37,528 bases of DNA, taken from an uncultured Clostridia bacterium (GTDB lineage: Bacteria > Bacillota > Clostridia > Lachnospirales > Anaerotignaceae). Of the stretch, positions 18,123 to 25,831 are shown in pieces. The notes under the pieces were generated by a model that saw only the letters and a list, made by a program, of their open reading frames with translations, was not told the DNA's origin and made no database searches. Each line of letters starts with the position of its first letter. Within the stretch, counting starts at the first letter, position 1. The DNA lies in NCBI GenBank assembly GCA_944377425.1, contig CALWEX010000090.1:1-37528 (forward strand), read 5' to 3'. Both the position numbers and the translations under genes were made by a program.

Positions 18123-18395
18123 TAGGTTTTTATTAATTACAAGTCTTTTACACATATTTTGTTGTAAATGCACAAAATATCCCAATATATAACTTAATTA
18201 TGACGATTTTATTAAATTATACTGTTTTATTTAATGTGGCATTTATTAAATAATTGTTACACAAAAAGTTATTCATGAAACAAATTTTAAATTAATGTTG
18301 AGGTTAATTTAACATTTTATTACATATATTAAAATTAATACACGTAACCGAAAAAGCAGATACCCCTTGAACAAAGCAGTAACCTCATGCCAAAA
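18123..18395. other. AT-rich gap downstream of larC2 with a 20-bp-phased direct repeat
   Basis: No gene is visible here. The only structure is at 18353-18389, where two 17-base copies starting AAAGCAG and ending in TG match at 13 of 17 positions and are spaced exactly 20 bases apart, two helical turns. No clear terminator for larC2 was found. Confidence 0.4.
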
Positions 18396-18842
18396 TTAAA
18401 TAGTTCTTTTGCTTTTAATCTCAGCATATACTTCATACAGAGGAACGTTGAATCTTTGAGCGATTTCTCTTACGCAATCATATTCAGGATACATTCTTGG
18501 CCCTTTTTTAGTATACACGCATTTTACCCTTACAGGGCCATAAGGTGTATCTATCTCCTCAAATGTTCTTGTAAGGCAAGTTCTTCTTTCAGTACGACAG
18601 CGTATACCTATAGCAGTAGTTTCTTCAAAAACTATATCTTCCATGGTTTCTTTTAAGCTGTCATCACAAATTATAGTAAGCTTATAAGCTGGTCGGTTCT
18701 TTTTCATATAAATAGATGTATAAAAAGCATCTTTTGCACCAGCCTTAAAAAGCCTTTCTAAAACATAGCCTAACATTTCCCCTGTAGAGTCATCAATGTT
18801 TGTTTCAAGAATTGTAATGTTATCTGTATATCTTTCAGGCAT
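18396..18842 (-). CDS. larC2: LarC C-terminal part (LarC2), nickel-pincer cofactor cyclometallase
   Basis: LarC inserts nickel into the pyridinium bis-thiocarboxylate precursor using CTP. This 148-residue frame is the C-terminal domain: ITILETNIDDSTGEMLGYVLERLF, DAFYTSIYMKKNRPAYKLTIIC, ETTAIGIRCRTERRTCL, and PEYDCVREIAQRFNVPLYEVYAEI. It starts 5 bases after the larC1 stop, in the -1 frame relative to larC1. A GAGGG site 9 bases before the ATG would allow independent initiation. In Lactobacillus plantarum the two parts are joined by programmed frameshifting. Here the -1 frame is open back to a TAG at 18876-18878, so a fusion is possible. Confidence 0.88.
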   Translation of the reverse strand: MPERYTDNITILETNIDDSTGEMLGYVLERLFKAGAKDAFYTSIYMKKNRPAYKLTIICDDSLKETMEDIVFEETTAIGIRCRTERRTCLTRTFEEIDTPYGPVRVKCVYTKKGPRMYPEYDCVREIAQRFNVPLYEVYAEIKSKRTI

Positions 18843-18847
18843 AATTA

Positions 18848-19720
18848 TTAACCCTCGGTTTCTCCAATCATAACCCTAAGAATATTCGGGATAGAGAAAT
18901 TTCTTTTACCTGCGCCATAACCTGTAGCTTTAAGCTTCATAGGTGGGCACATTCCAAAACTTTCCGAAAGTTCCGCTATTATTGCGGCACCAGTCGGCGT
19001 AACCATTTCGCTCATAACGTCTATCTGGCGATATATAACGTTGGAATCAGCAAATATCTCAGCTGTTGCAGGTGCAGGAACAGGCATATGTCCATGCTGG
19101 CATTTTACAAATCCATGTCCGTCATTAACAACGGATGAACATATAACATCTGGCTTAATCATATCAATTAAGATAGCCGTTCCTATAATATCAACTATTG
19201 AGTCAAGAGCGCCAACCTCATGAAAATGTACTTCATTAAGAGGTTTTGAATGTACTTTTGCCTCAGCCTTTGCAACACGCATAAAAATTCTCTTGGCCAA
19301 ATCCTTTGCCGTTTCCGAAATTGTACTATTATCAATAATAGCGTTTACATCATCTATATTTCTGTGGACATGAGCGTGATGATGTTCATGGGAATGGGCA
19401 TGTTCATGTGTATGCTCATGACTATGCTCATCATGACCATGTTCGTGTTCGTGCTCATGTTCATGGTGGTGTTCATGCTCGTGGTCGTGGTGATGATGTT
19501 CTTCGTCTAAATACTCACCGTTAGTAAGTATAACATCAACATCCTGCGCACCTATGCCGCTTTTTTCTGTTCTTGAGAACTTAATTTCAAAGCCTTCAAC
19601 ATTGAGCTTATTCATTTCGGCCAAAAAAGCATCTTTGTCTATACCAAGGTCTATTAAAGCAGCAAGAGTCATGTCCCCGCTTATACCCGAAAAGCAATCA
19701 AAATAGAGAACTTTTTTCAT
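18848..19720 (-). CDS. larC1: LarC N-terminal part (LarC1) with long His-rich metal-binding loop
   Basis: N-terminal domain of the nickel-inserting cyclometallase LarC. 290 residues: VLYFDCFSGISGDMTLAAL at the start, HEVGALDSIVDIIGTAI and MVTPTGAAIIAEL later, ending PNILRVMIGE. Residues 75-119 are a His-rich tract with 26 His in 45 residues, mixed with Glu and Asp, likely for nickel storage or delivery. Its ATG overlaps the larB stop (TAATG), so translation is coupled. Fused LarC proteins of other bacteria run past this point without a stop, so the TAA at 18848 marks a split gene. Confidence 0.92.
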   Translation of the reverse strand: MKKVLYFDCFSGISGDMTLAALIDLGIDKDAFLAEMNKLNVEGFEIKFSRTEKSGIGAQDVDVILTNGEYLDEEHHHHDHEHEHHHEHEHEHEHGHDEHSHEHTHEHAHSHEHHHAHVHRNIDDVNAIIDNSTISETAKDLAKRIFMRVAKAEAKVHSKPLNEVHFHEVGALDSIVDIIGTAILIDMIKPDVICSSVVNDGHGFVKCQHGHMPVPAPATAEIFADSNVIYRQIDVMSEMVTPTGAAIIAELSESFGMCPPMKLKATGYGAGKRNFSIPNILRVMIGETEG

Positions 19721-20472
19721 TAATTTCCAACTCCCAACTTATTAATACTGTTAGCTGTATAGCCGGCCCCAAAACCGTTATCTATGTTTACAACAACTAC
19801 ACCATTTGCACAGCTGTTAAGCATACAAAGCAACGATGAAAGACCGTTAAAATTAGCCCCGTATCCTACAGATGTAGGAACAGCAATTACCGGCTTATCA
19901 GTAAGTCCGCCTATTACGCTGGCAAGAGCCCCTTCCATTCCGGCCACGGCTATAACCACATTAGCTTTAGTAATAACATCAAGCCTTGATAACAGCCTAT
20001 GAAGCCCCGCCACGCCTACGTCGTACAATCTCTCAACATTATTGCCAAGATATTCACACGTAATAGCCGCTTCCTCAGCTACCGGTATATCACTTGTGCC
20101 GCCGGTTGCTACAACAACCGTTCCGCCTGTTTTCTTAAGAGGTTCACGCTCAATTTTAATTATTCTTGCAGCCTCATAATAAACAGCATCATCATAGACA
20201 GCTTTAACCGCAGTATACTTTTCTTTGTCTGCCCTTGTTCCAAGTATATTTTTAGTTCCAGCTTCAAGCATTCTGCCTATAATACCTACAATTTGTTCTG
20301 CGGTTTTACCAGCACAGTAAATCACTTCAGGACAGCCGTTTCTCATTTCTCTTTGATGGTCTATTACGGCATATCCTATGTCTTCAACCGGCGCTATTTT
20401 AAGTTTGCGCTCAGCTTCCTCAAGTGTAATATTTCCGTTTTTGTAATCGTCAAGTAATCTTTTAATGTCCAA
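19720..20472 (-). CDS. larB: LarB, nicotinate adenine dinucleotide carboxylase/hydrolase
   Basis: First enzyme of nickel-pincer cofactor synthesis: carboxylates the pyridinium ring of NaAD and hydrolyses the phosphoanhydride. PurE-like fold in the C-terminal half. The frame opens at a GTG at 20481 that lies in the GAGGTG site. The TTG at 20472, 6 bases further, gives DIKRLLDDYKNGNITLEEA, the normal LarB start, so I chose it (250 residues). Motifs: ATGGTSDIPVAEEA, GVAGLHRLL, VAGMEGALASVIGGL, PTSVGYGANFNG, and a C-terminal LLCMLNSCANG with the cysteine expected to form the substrate adduct. Confidence 0.93.
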   Translation of the reverse strand: MDIKRLLDDYKNGNITLEEAERKLKIAPVEDIGYAVIDHQREMRNGCPEVIYCAGKTAEQIVGIIGRMLEAGTKNILGTRADKEKYTAVKAVYDDAVYYEAARIIKIEREPLKKTGGTVVVATGGTSDIPVAEEAAITCEYLGNNVERLYDVGVAGLHRLLSRLDVITKANVVIAVAGMEGALASVIGGLTDKPVIAVPTSVGYGANFNGLSSLLCMLNSCANGVVVVNIDNGFGAGYTANSINKLGVGN

Positions 20473-20482
20473 TCTGAGCACC

Positions 20483-21268
20483 TCAATCCATACTTCCGCT
20501 TCTAAAGCCCTCTAAGTCGAGAGTTATATATTTATAGCCTATATCTTTTAATAAGGAAACAATGGAATCATCGTTTATAAAGTCGTTAAAGTATTTACGC
20601 GGAATTTCAATTCTGGCTATATCACCATGCACACGTACCCTGCCGGATAATATACCTTTGTCTGCTAAATACTTTTCCGCCTTTTCAACATTTGAAAACG
20701 CCTCTTTGGTTAATTCTGTGTTATACATAAACCGTGTTGCCAAGCACGAATTAGATGGCTTGTCCCATGTTTCAAGACCCATTTGTTGCGCTGCCTGTCT
20801 AATTTCGTCTTTTGTAAACCCTGCCTCAAAAAGCGGGCTTACGATGCCTATTTCTTCAGCCGCTTTTGCCCCTGGCCTGAAGTGTTTTGCATCATCAGCG
20901 TTTTTTCCGTCGGCAATTAAATTGTAGCCCTCTTTGCCGGCTCTTTCAATTACGGCCTGCATAATATTCTTTTTGCAGTAGTAGCACCGCTCTTTAGTAT
21001 TGTTTCTGAATTGACTTACGCTAAAGACGTCTACGGTTTCTAAAAATACTTTAACACCTGCTTTTTTAGCAAGGCGCAAAGCATCTTCTACATCTTTAGA
21101 AGCCACATTATCTCCCTTAGCCATAACAGCTATAACGTTGTTGCCTAGTGTTTTTGCTGCTACGTTAAGAAGAAAATCCGAGTCTGTGCCACCCGAATAT
21201 GCTATGCATACTTTGCCATAGCCTTTAAGAATATCACTTAGCCTCTCGATTTTTTTTTCAATACACAT
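20483..21268 (-). CDS. larE: LarE, ATP-dependent sulfur transferase
   Basis: Converts the carboxylates of the cofactor precursor to thiocarboxylates. 261 residues. N-terminal PP-loop AYSGGTDS (23-30) for AMP activation of the substrate. C175 in PSNSCLATRF aligns with the sacrificial cysteine (C176) of the Lactobacillus enzyme. A further CxxC pair (C95, C98 in RCYYCKK) is present; some LarE proteins use three cysteines to hold a 4Fe-4S cluster as the sulfur carrier, and I cannot tell which type this is. It starts 15 bases after yunB and is followed by larB 10 bases on. Confidence 0.93.
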   Translation of the reverse strand: MCIEKKIERLSDILKGYGKVCIAYSGGTDSDFLLNVAAKTLGNNVIAVMAKGDNVASKDVEDALRLAKKAGVKVFLETVDVFSVSQFRNNTKERCYYCKKNIMQAVIERAGKEGYNLIADGKNADDAKHFRPGAKAAEEIGIVSPLFEAGFTKDEIRQAAQQMGLETWDKPSNSCLATRFMYNTELTKEAFSNVEKAEKYLADKGILSGRVRVHGDIARIEIPRKYFNDFINDDSIVSLLKDIGYKYITLDLEGFRSGSMD

Positions 21269-21283
21269 TGTTCTCCTCCATGC

Positions 21284-21934
21284 CTACTGCGAAATAACAC
21301 TGCCATCTCCATCTATCTGGAAATAAGTCTGAGGAACAACACCCTTAATAATTGTATCAATGAGCATAATTTTTCTTGTTGCTGTTACATCTGTGCTCTT
21401 TAAAGGGTTTACAAGCCTCATAGTTACTTCAACTGTAAGCCATACCTTATAATTAGTTTGATTAATACCTGCCGCCGTAAAAGATGTTTCATAGTCAACG
21501 GAGGTATCATCCTTGTATACCAGAGTAAAACTTACGTCAGGTCCGGTATTGGATAATATGTCAACGCCGCTAGCGGCGCCGAGAGGTATCGCTATTTTCT
21601 TTTTGCCCTGTTTTGAAAAAGCTTCATCCAGTTTGCTGTCTACAACTGAACAAAGGTTATTAACAAGCACTGTATCAGCAGATACGGTTTTTGTTTCATT
21701 ATGTACGCTGATGAAATCGGATGATTTTAAATCCATTTCGTCAATGCTTTGCCTAACTACATTGTCAATAGTTTTATCAGCAAAAGATTTAACTTCAAGA
21801 CAGGATGTTTCAATAAGAACGGGCATAATTCTTCTATTAATGCCCGATAATATTATAACAGAAAATAAAATAAATACAAACATAATGAGCAAATTTTTTA
21901 AATTTTTTATAGTTTTTTTGTTTATAATCAGCAT
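21284..21934 (-). CDS. yunB: Sporulation protein YunB
   Basis: Membrane-anchored protein of endospore formers, in Bacillus made in the mother cell under sigma-E. 216 residues from the ATG at 21934, chosen because the in-frame GTG at 21943 is part of the AAAGGTG site. One N-terminal transmembrane segment (about 12-30, IMFVFILFSVIILSG) is followed by an external domain: ETSCLEVKSFADKTIDNVV, IPLGAASGVDILSNTGPDVSF, and the closing TIIKGVVPQTYFQIDG typical of the family. It lies just upstream of the lar genes and could share their transcript. Confidence 0.88.
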   Translation of the reverse strand: MLIINKKTIKNLKNLLIMFVFILFSVIILSGINRRIMPVLIETSCLEVKSFADKTIDNVVRQSIDEMDLKSSDFISVHNETKTVSADTVLVNNLCSVVDSKLDEAFSKQGKKKIAIPLGAASGVDILSNTGPDVSFTLVYKDDTSVDYETSFTAAGINQTNYKVWLTVEVTMRLVNPLKSTDVTATRKIMLIDTIIKGVVPQTYFQIDGDGSVISQ

Positions 21935-22093
21935 AAGTATCACCTTTAAGTATTTTATGCTTTAAAGCTTGTCATAATTTATCAAATAAAAAGTGTAAAT
22001 TCGGTTTAAAAATATAAAATTCATTTAAAAGAACATATAATTATTAATTTTTTAATATTTTCTTTTATTTTACTTTATTAAATTTGGTAATTC

Positions 22094-22102
22094 TGTTATA
22101 AT
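22094..22102 (+). promoter_or_regulatory. Extended -10 promoter for the class A PBP gene
   Basis: TGTTATAAT: a perfect TATAAT at 22097-22102 with the TGn extension and no good -35 element. Start expected near 22109, giving a very short leader. Confidence 0.6.
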
Positions 22103-22117
22103 CCTTTCTTGAAAGGA
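22102..22117 (+). promoter_or_regulatory. Palindrome overlapping start point and Shine-Dalgarno of the PBP gene
   Basis: TCCTTTC-TT-GAAAGGA, a perfect inverted repeat with 7-base arms. The right arm includes most of the GAAAGGAGG ribosome binding site. It could be a repressor site or, if transcribed whole, a hairpin that masks the site. Confidence 0.4.
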
Positions 22118-22125
22118 GGCATACT

Positions 22126-24903
22126 ATGAACTACTCTCAGGATGCCAATCACAGACGTAGAAATACTAAGAGAAGAAAACTTAAGAAAAAGAAAGCTACA
22201 ATAGGAATAATTATTTTAAGAATAATTGTAGTATTAGCAGTGGTAGGATGTTTTGCCGTAGGCGGTGCTTTTATTGGTGCATATACCGGCATTATAGAAA
22301 GTGCCCCAGCCTTAAGCTCAATAGACGTTACACCTGAGTCTTATACTTCAATTATTTATGACGAAAATGGTAATGAAATCGACACCCTTCATGGCGAGGA
22401 AAACAGAGAATATGTTAAACTTTCGCAAATACCTCTTGACTTACAGCAAGCTGTTATAGCAATAGAGGACGAGCGATTTTATGAACATAATGGTATTGAT
22501 ATAAAAGGTATGTTCAGAGCACTTTTTGTAAATATCAAAAACATGGAGTTTTCCCAAGGTGCAAGTACAATCACTCAGCAGCTTATGAAAAACGAAGCTC
22601 TTAATCCTGAAAAGAAGCTGAGCAGAAAAATTCAGGAACAATACCTTGCCGTTAGCTATGAAAAAGAGCTTACTAAAAAGCTTGGCTCAAAAAAACTGGC
22701 TAAAGATTATATTCTTGAGCTTTATCTTAATACCATATCATTAAATCATGGTCTTAACGGAGTTCAGGCCGCAGCCAAGTTCTATTTTGGCAAAGACGTT
22801 AGCGAGCTGTCCCTTGCTCAGTGTGCGTCGATAGCGGGTATTACAAAAAATCCTTCGGCATACTCTCCTTTAAGCCATCCAGACCAAAACAGGGAAAGAA
22901 TGCTGCTTGTGCTTGATAAAATGCTTAGTCTTGGCTATATAACACAAGCCGAATACGACGAAGCCTGCGCTGAAGATGTGGCAAGTGAAGTTATAGGTAT
23001 AAATGATACAAACGAAGGCACAGAATCATATCACAGCTATTTTGTTGACTCTGTAATTGTAGAGTTAGCAAATCAGCTTATGGAAGAAACACCTGGCTTA
23101 ACAAAACAACAGGCTTATAACCTTATATATAGTGGTGGTCTTCAGATTTATACAACAATAGACACTTCTATACAAAACCAAATGGAAGAGTCATTTGCCA
23201 ATGATTCATTATTCCCGCCTAAGTGTAGTACATTAACAGCAAGCTATACTATTTCTGTTTCTGATGATACTACCGGCGAACAGGAAAATATATACCGCGA
23301 GCAAATTGTAGCAAACTACGAGGAAGCTGAAGCTTTCGCTCAGTCTGTTAAAGACGAAGTTTTAAGCCAAGGCAAAACTATGATACTTGATAAACTTAAT
23401 GTTGCTAAATCCCTTCAGTCTGCAATGGTAATAATAGATTATCATACAGGACATGTTAAAGGCATTATAGGCGGACGCGAAAAAACTGGCGACCTTGTTT
23501 TTAACCGCGCAACTCAGGCCTTAAGGCAGCCAGGTTCATGTTTCAAAATACTTGCTTCTTACGCTCCTGCAATTGACCAAGGCATTGTTATGCCAGGCAC
23601 AGGAATTAGAGACGAGTACTTTGAATATAACGGCTGGGTTCCTAAAAACTGGTACAGCTCAGGTTACAGAGGCATGTGTACTGTTCGCGAAGGTGTTGAA
23701 GACTCTCTTAACATACTTGCAGCTAAAGTTATAGTTATGGTTGGTGTTGATACAGCTCTTGACTACCTTGAAAACTTTGGCTTTACAACACTTGTTACAG
23801 AACCAAATGAAGACGGATTAAGCGACCGTGGCCCTGCTATCTCTCTTGGCGGTATTACAAACGGCGTTTCCGTTTTAGAACTTACAGCAGCATACAGCGC
23901 TATAGCAAATGGCGGAGAATATATAAAACCAGTATTTTATACAAAAGTTCTTGACCACGACGGTAATGTTCTTATAGACAATACAACACCTGAAAGCCAT
24001 AGAGTAATAAAAGAAACTACAGCTTATATGCTTACTGACATGATGAAAGGCGTTATTACCCGTGGTACTGGAACACTTGCAAGATTTACAAATATAAGCA
24101 TGTCAGAAGCTGGTAAAACTGGTACTACAAGTGATGATAAAGACCTTGTATTTGTTGGCTATACTCCATATTACTGTGCTGGTATTTGGATGGGATATGA
24201 TAATCCTAAAAAGATAGAATACGATAAGAGCTATCACCTGCTTTTATGGAAAGATATTATGGAAAAAATACATCAAGGCCTTTCTGACCCAGGCTTTACT
24301 AAGCCGGCAGGCCTTACCACAAGCAGTATTTGCTCTGCTTCAGGTAAATCACCAAGTGACCTCTGCTCACAAGACTACTACGGAAATACAATAGCTTCCG
24401 ATATTTGTGCAGCTGAGTATGTAAACAATACAGGCACATGTGACATGCATAAGCAATTTACTGTATGTTCAGAAACAGGCAAGCTTCCTGGTCCAAACTG
24501 TAAAACAATGACTGTTGTTTTAGCTGTGGAAGGAGAAGAAGGCAGCTATGAAATTAAAAATGCTCCTTCTGAAACACCAGAAGGCAAAGTTCTTATTAAT
24601 CTTAACGAAACATGTACAGAAAAACATGAGCCTGACATTAGCGATATTATGTCAGAAGAAGGCGGAGTAATTTCAGGTAATGCTGAAAATAACGGCTCCT
24701 CATCTTCTCAGCCATCTGAAAACAATGGTAGTTCCGGAAATACAGAAGAAAATACAGGTGGCCAGACTGGTGAAACTACCGGAAACAACGAAAGTACACC
24801 GCCGCCTGATACTGAACCAGATAATACAACCCAGGGCAATGAATCAGGTGAACAAAACGAAAGTTCAGATACAACCCTGCTTCCGGGTATAATTGATGAA
24901 TAA
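22126..24903 (+). CDS. Class A penicillin-binding protein (transglycosylase/transpeptidase)
   Basis: Bifunctional peptidoglycan synthase anchored in the membrane, PBP1A/PonA type. 925 residues: a basic cytoplasmic N-terminus (1-24), a transmembrane helix (about 25-52), a GT51 domain (about 75-260) with the catalytic EDERFYEHNGID (E114) and GASTITQQL, and a penicillin-binding domain (about 430-720). The active-site motifs are S471-CFK474, SLN 527-529 and K664-TG. After a Cys-containing region comes a disordered tail (about 845-925) rich in Ser, Gly, Asn, Glu and Thr. About 70 residues between the domains (355-425) look like a family-variable insertion. It is a single-gene unit on the opposite strand to most neighbours, and the GAAAGGAGG site is strong. 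Confidence 0.96.
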   Translation: MNYSQDANHRRRNTKRRKLKKKKATIGIIILRIIVVLAVVGCFAVGGAFIGAYTGIIESAPALSSIDVTPESYTSIIYDENGNEIDTLHGEENREYVKLSQIPLDLQQAVIAIEDERFYEHNGIDIKGMFRALFVNIKNMEFSQGASTITQQLMKNEALNPEKKLSRKIQEQYLAVSYEKELTKKLGSKKLAKDYILELYLNTISLNHGLNGVQAAAKFYFGKDVSELSLAQCASIAGITKNPSAYSPLSHPDQNRERMLLVLDKMLSLGYITQAEYDEACAEDVASEVIGINDTNEGTESYHSYFVDSVIVELANQLMEETPGLTKQQAYNLIYSGGLQIYTTIDTSIQNQMEESFANDSLFPPKCSTLTASYTISVSDDTTGEQENIYREQIVANYEEAEAFAQSVKDEVLSQGKTMILDKLNVAKSLQSAMVIIDYHTGHVKGIIGGREKTGDLVFNRATQALRQPGSCFKILASYAPAIDQGIVMPGTGIRDEYFEYNGWVPKNWYSSGYRGMCTVREGVEDSLNILAAKVIVMVGVDTALDYLENFGFTTLVTEPNEDGLSDRGPAISLGGITNGVSVLELTAAYSAIANGGEYIKPVFYTKVLDHDGNVLIDNTTPESHRVIKETTAYMLTDMMKGVITRGTGTLARFTNISMSEAGKTGTTSDDKDLVFVGYTPYYCAGIWMGYDNPKKIEYDKSYHLLLWKDIMEKIHQGLSDPGFTKPAGLTTSSICSASGKSPSDLCSQDYYGNTIASDICAAEYVNNTGTCDMHKQFTVCSETGKLPGPNCKTMTVVLAVEGEEGSYEIKNAPSETPEGKVLINLNETCTEKHEPDISDIMSEEGGVISGNAENNGSSSSQPSENNGSSGNTEENTGGQTGETTGNNESTPPPDTEPDNTTQGNESGEQNESSDTTLLPGIIDE

Positions 24904-24930
24904 TTAAATTTAACAATTAAAGATATTAAA

Positions 24931-24963
24931 ACAACCGTCGGCTAGTCCGGCGGTTGTTCTTTT
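24931..24963 (+). terminator. Intrinsic terminator after the PBP gene
   Basis: ACAACCGTCGG and CCGGCGGTTGT form an 11-bp stem with one T-G pair and a 5-base loop, followed by TCTTTT. It lies 27 bases past the stop. Confidence 0.92.
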
Positions 24964-25051
24964 GGTTCTGTTATTTACATAATATAATTATTGTAAAGTT
25001 AACTTTCATTTGTCAGTTTTTTATGTAAATTTAACGGTTGATAAAATAAAT

Positions 25052-25807
25052 TTATGCTCCTAAAGAAGATAAAAACATATTGTTAAGTTCTTCAATATTA
25101 CGTCTGTTTTCTTTTGATATATCACCGATTTGTTTTTTAACATCAATAATACTTTGTTCTAAGTATTCGTTAAGTATATCAATACGTTTTATCATTTTTA
25201 CTTCAGGGGAGTTTATTTTTAATTCCAAAAGCTCTTTTACTATATCTTTTAAACTTTCTTCCAACTGACTTTCCATAAGGGTTGAAAACAGCATTGGCGG
25301 CGGTGTTCCCTTTTCTAAAATCCACTTGCAAGCAAGAACAGGACGCAAAACATAGAAATATTTTTTTAATTTAACCATGTCATTACATAAATACTCCCTG
25401 TAATTCCCTTTAGCCATACTAACATAATGCCACAGGCTGCTCTTTTGTGAAAAATATCTATTCATTACACATCTAAACATTTCAGCAAAAGAGCTGTCTT
25501 TATAAATAATTGGTGATGAGAACCATTCAAATACTGTAGGATTTGATTTATAGAGCAGCCGCAATGTTTTATTTATATCCCATCCGTTAATATCCAACAT
25601 ATCATTAATAGGCAGTTCTATTACATCTCTAACCTTTTCAAGTTTTAAATAATGTTCTTTTGGCCTTACATATATAAACCTAACATCATAGTCGCTGTCC
25701 GGTGAAGCAAAACCCCATGCGCGGCTTCCAGATTCCACAGCTAAAAGAATTTTGCAGTTTTCTTTTTTCTCAATTTCCATTAGTTTTTCATTTATCAGAT
25801 TTGTCAC
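25052..25807 (-). CDS. Predicted nucleotidyltransferase (YcgL/RlaP-like, Pol-beta fold)
   Basis: Minimal Pol-beta type nucleotidyltransferase, seen elsewhere next to RtcB and thought to act on RNA ends; the exact reaction is unknown. 251 residues. Near the N-terminus: VESGSRAWGFASPDSDYDVRFIYVRP, with the GS pair (27-28) and the acidic metal-binding residues D37/D39/D41. The middle is helical (DINGWDINKTLRLLYKSNPTVFEW, a COG3541-like segment) and the C-terminus is a Lys/Glu-rich helix. The start is GTG with AGGAGG 7 bases upstream. It starts 24 bases after rtcB and is the last gene of the RNA repair operon. Confidence 0.85.
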   Translation of the reverse strand: MTNLINEKLMEIEKKENCKILLAVESGSRAWGFASPDSDYDVRFIYVRPKEHYLKLEKVRDVIELPINDMLDINGWDINKTLRLLYKSNPTVFEWFSSPIIYKDSSFAEMFRCVMNRYFSQKSSLWHYVSMAKGNYREYLCNDMVKLKKYFYVLRPVLACKWILEKGTPPPMLFSTLMESQLEESLKDIVKELLELKINSPEVKMIKRIDILNEYLEQSIIDVKKQIGDISKENRRNIEELNNMFLSSLGA

Positions 25808-25831
25808 ATTAACACCTCCTAAAAACTAAAG

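Noticed and set aside
19250..19510. Met-rich plus-strand open frame
   Set aside because: It is the antisense of the His codons of the LarC1 His-rich loop (CAT/ATG), with no ribosome binding site.
21952..21983. Sigma-E promoter for yunB (CATAAAAT with an upstream GATAAATT)
   Set aside because: Spacing is 16 instead of about 14, and the start point would fall inside the ribosome binding site.
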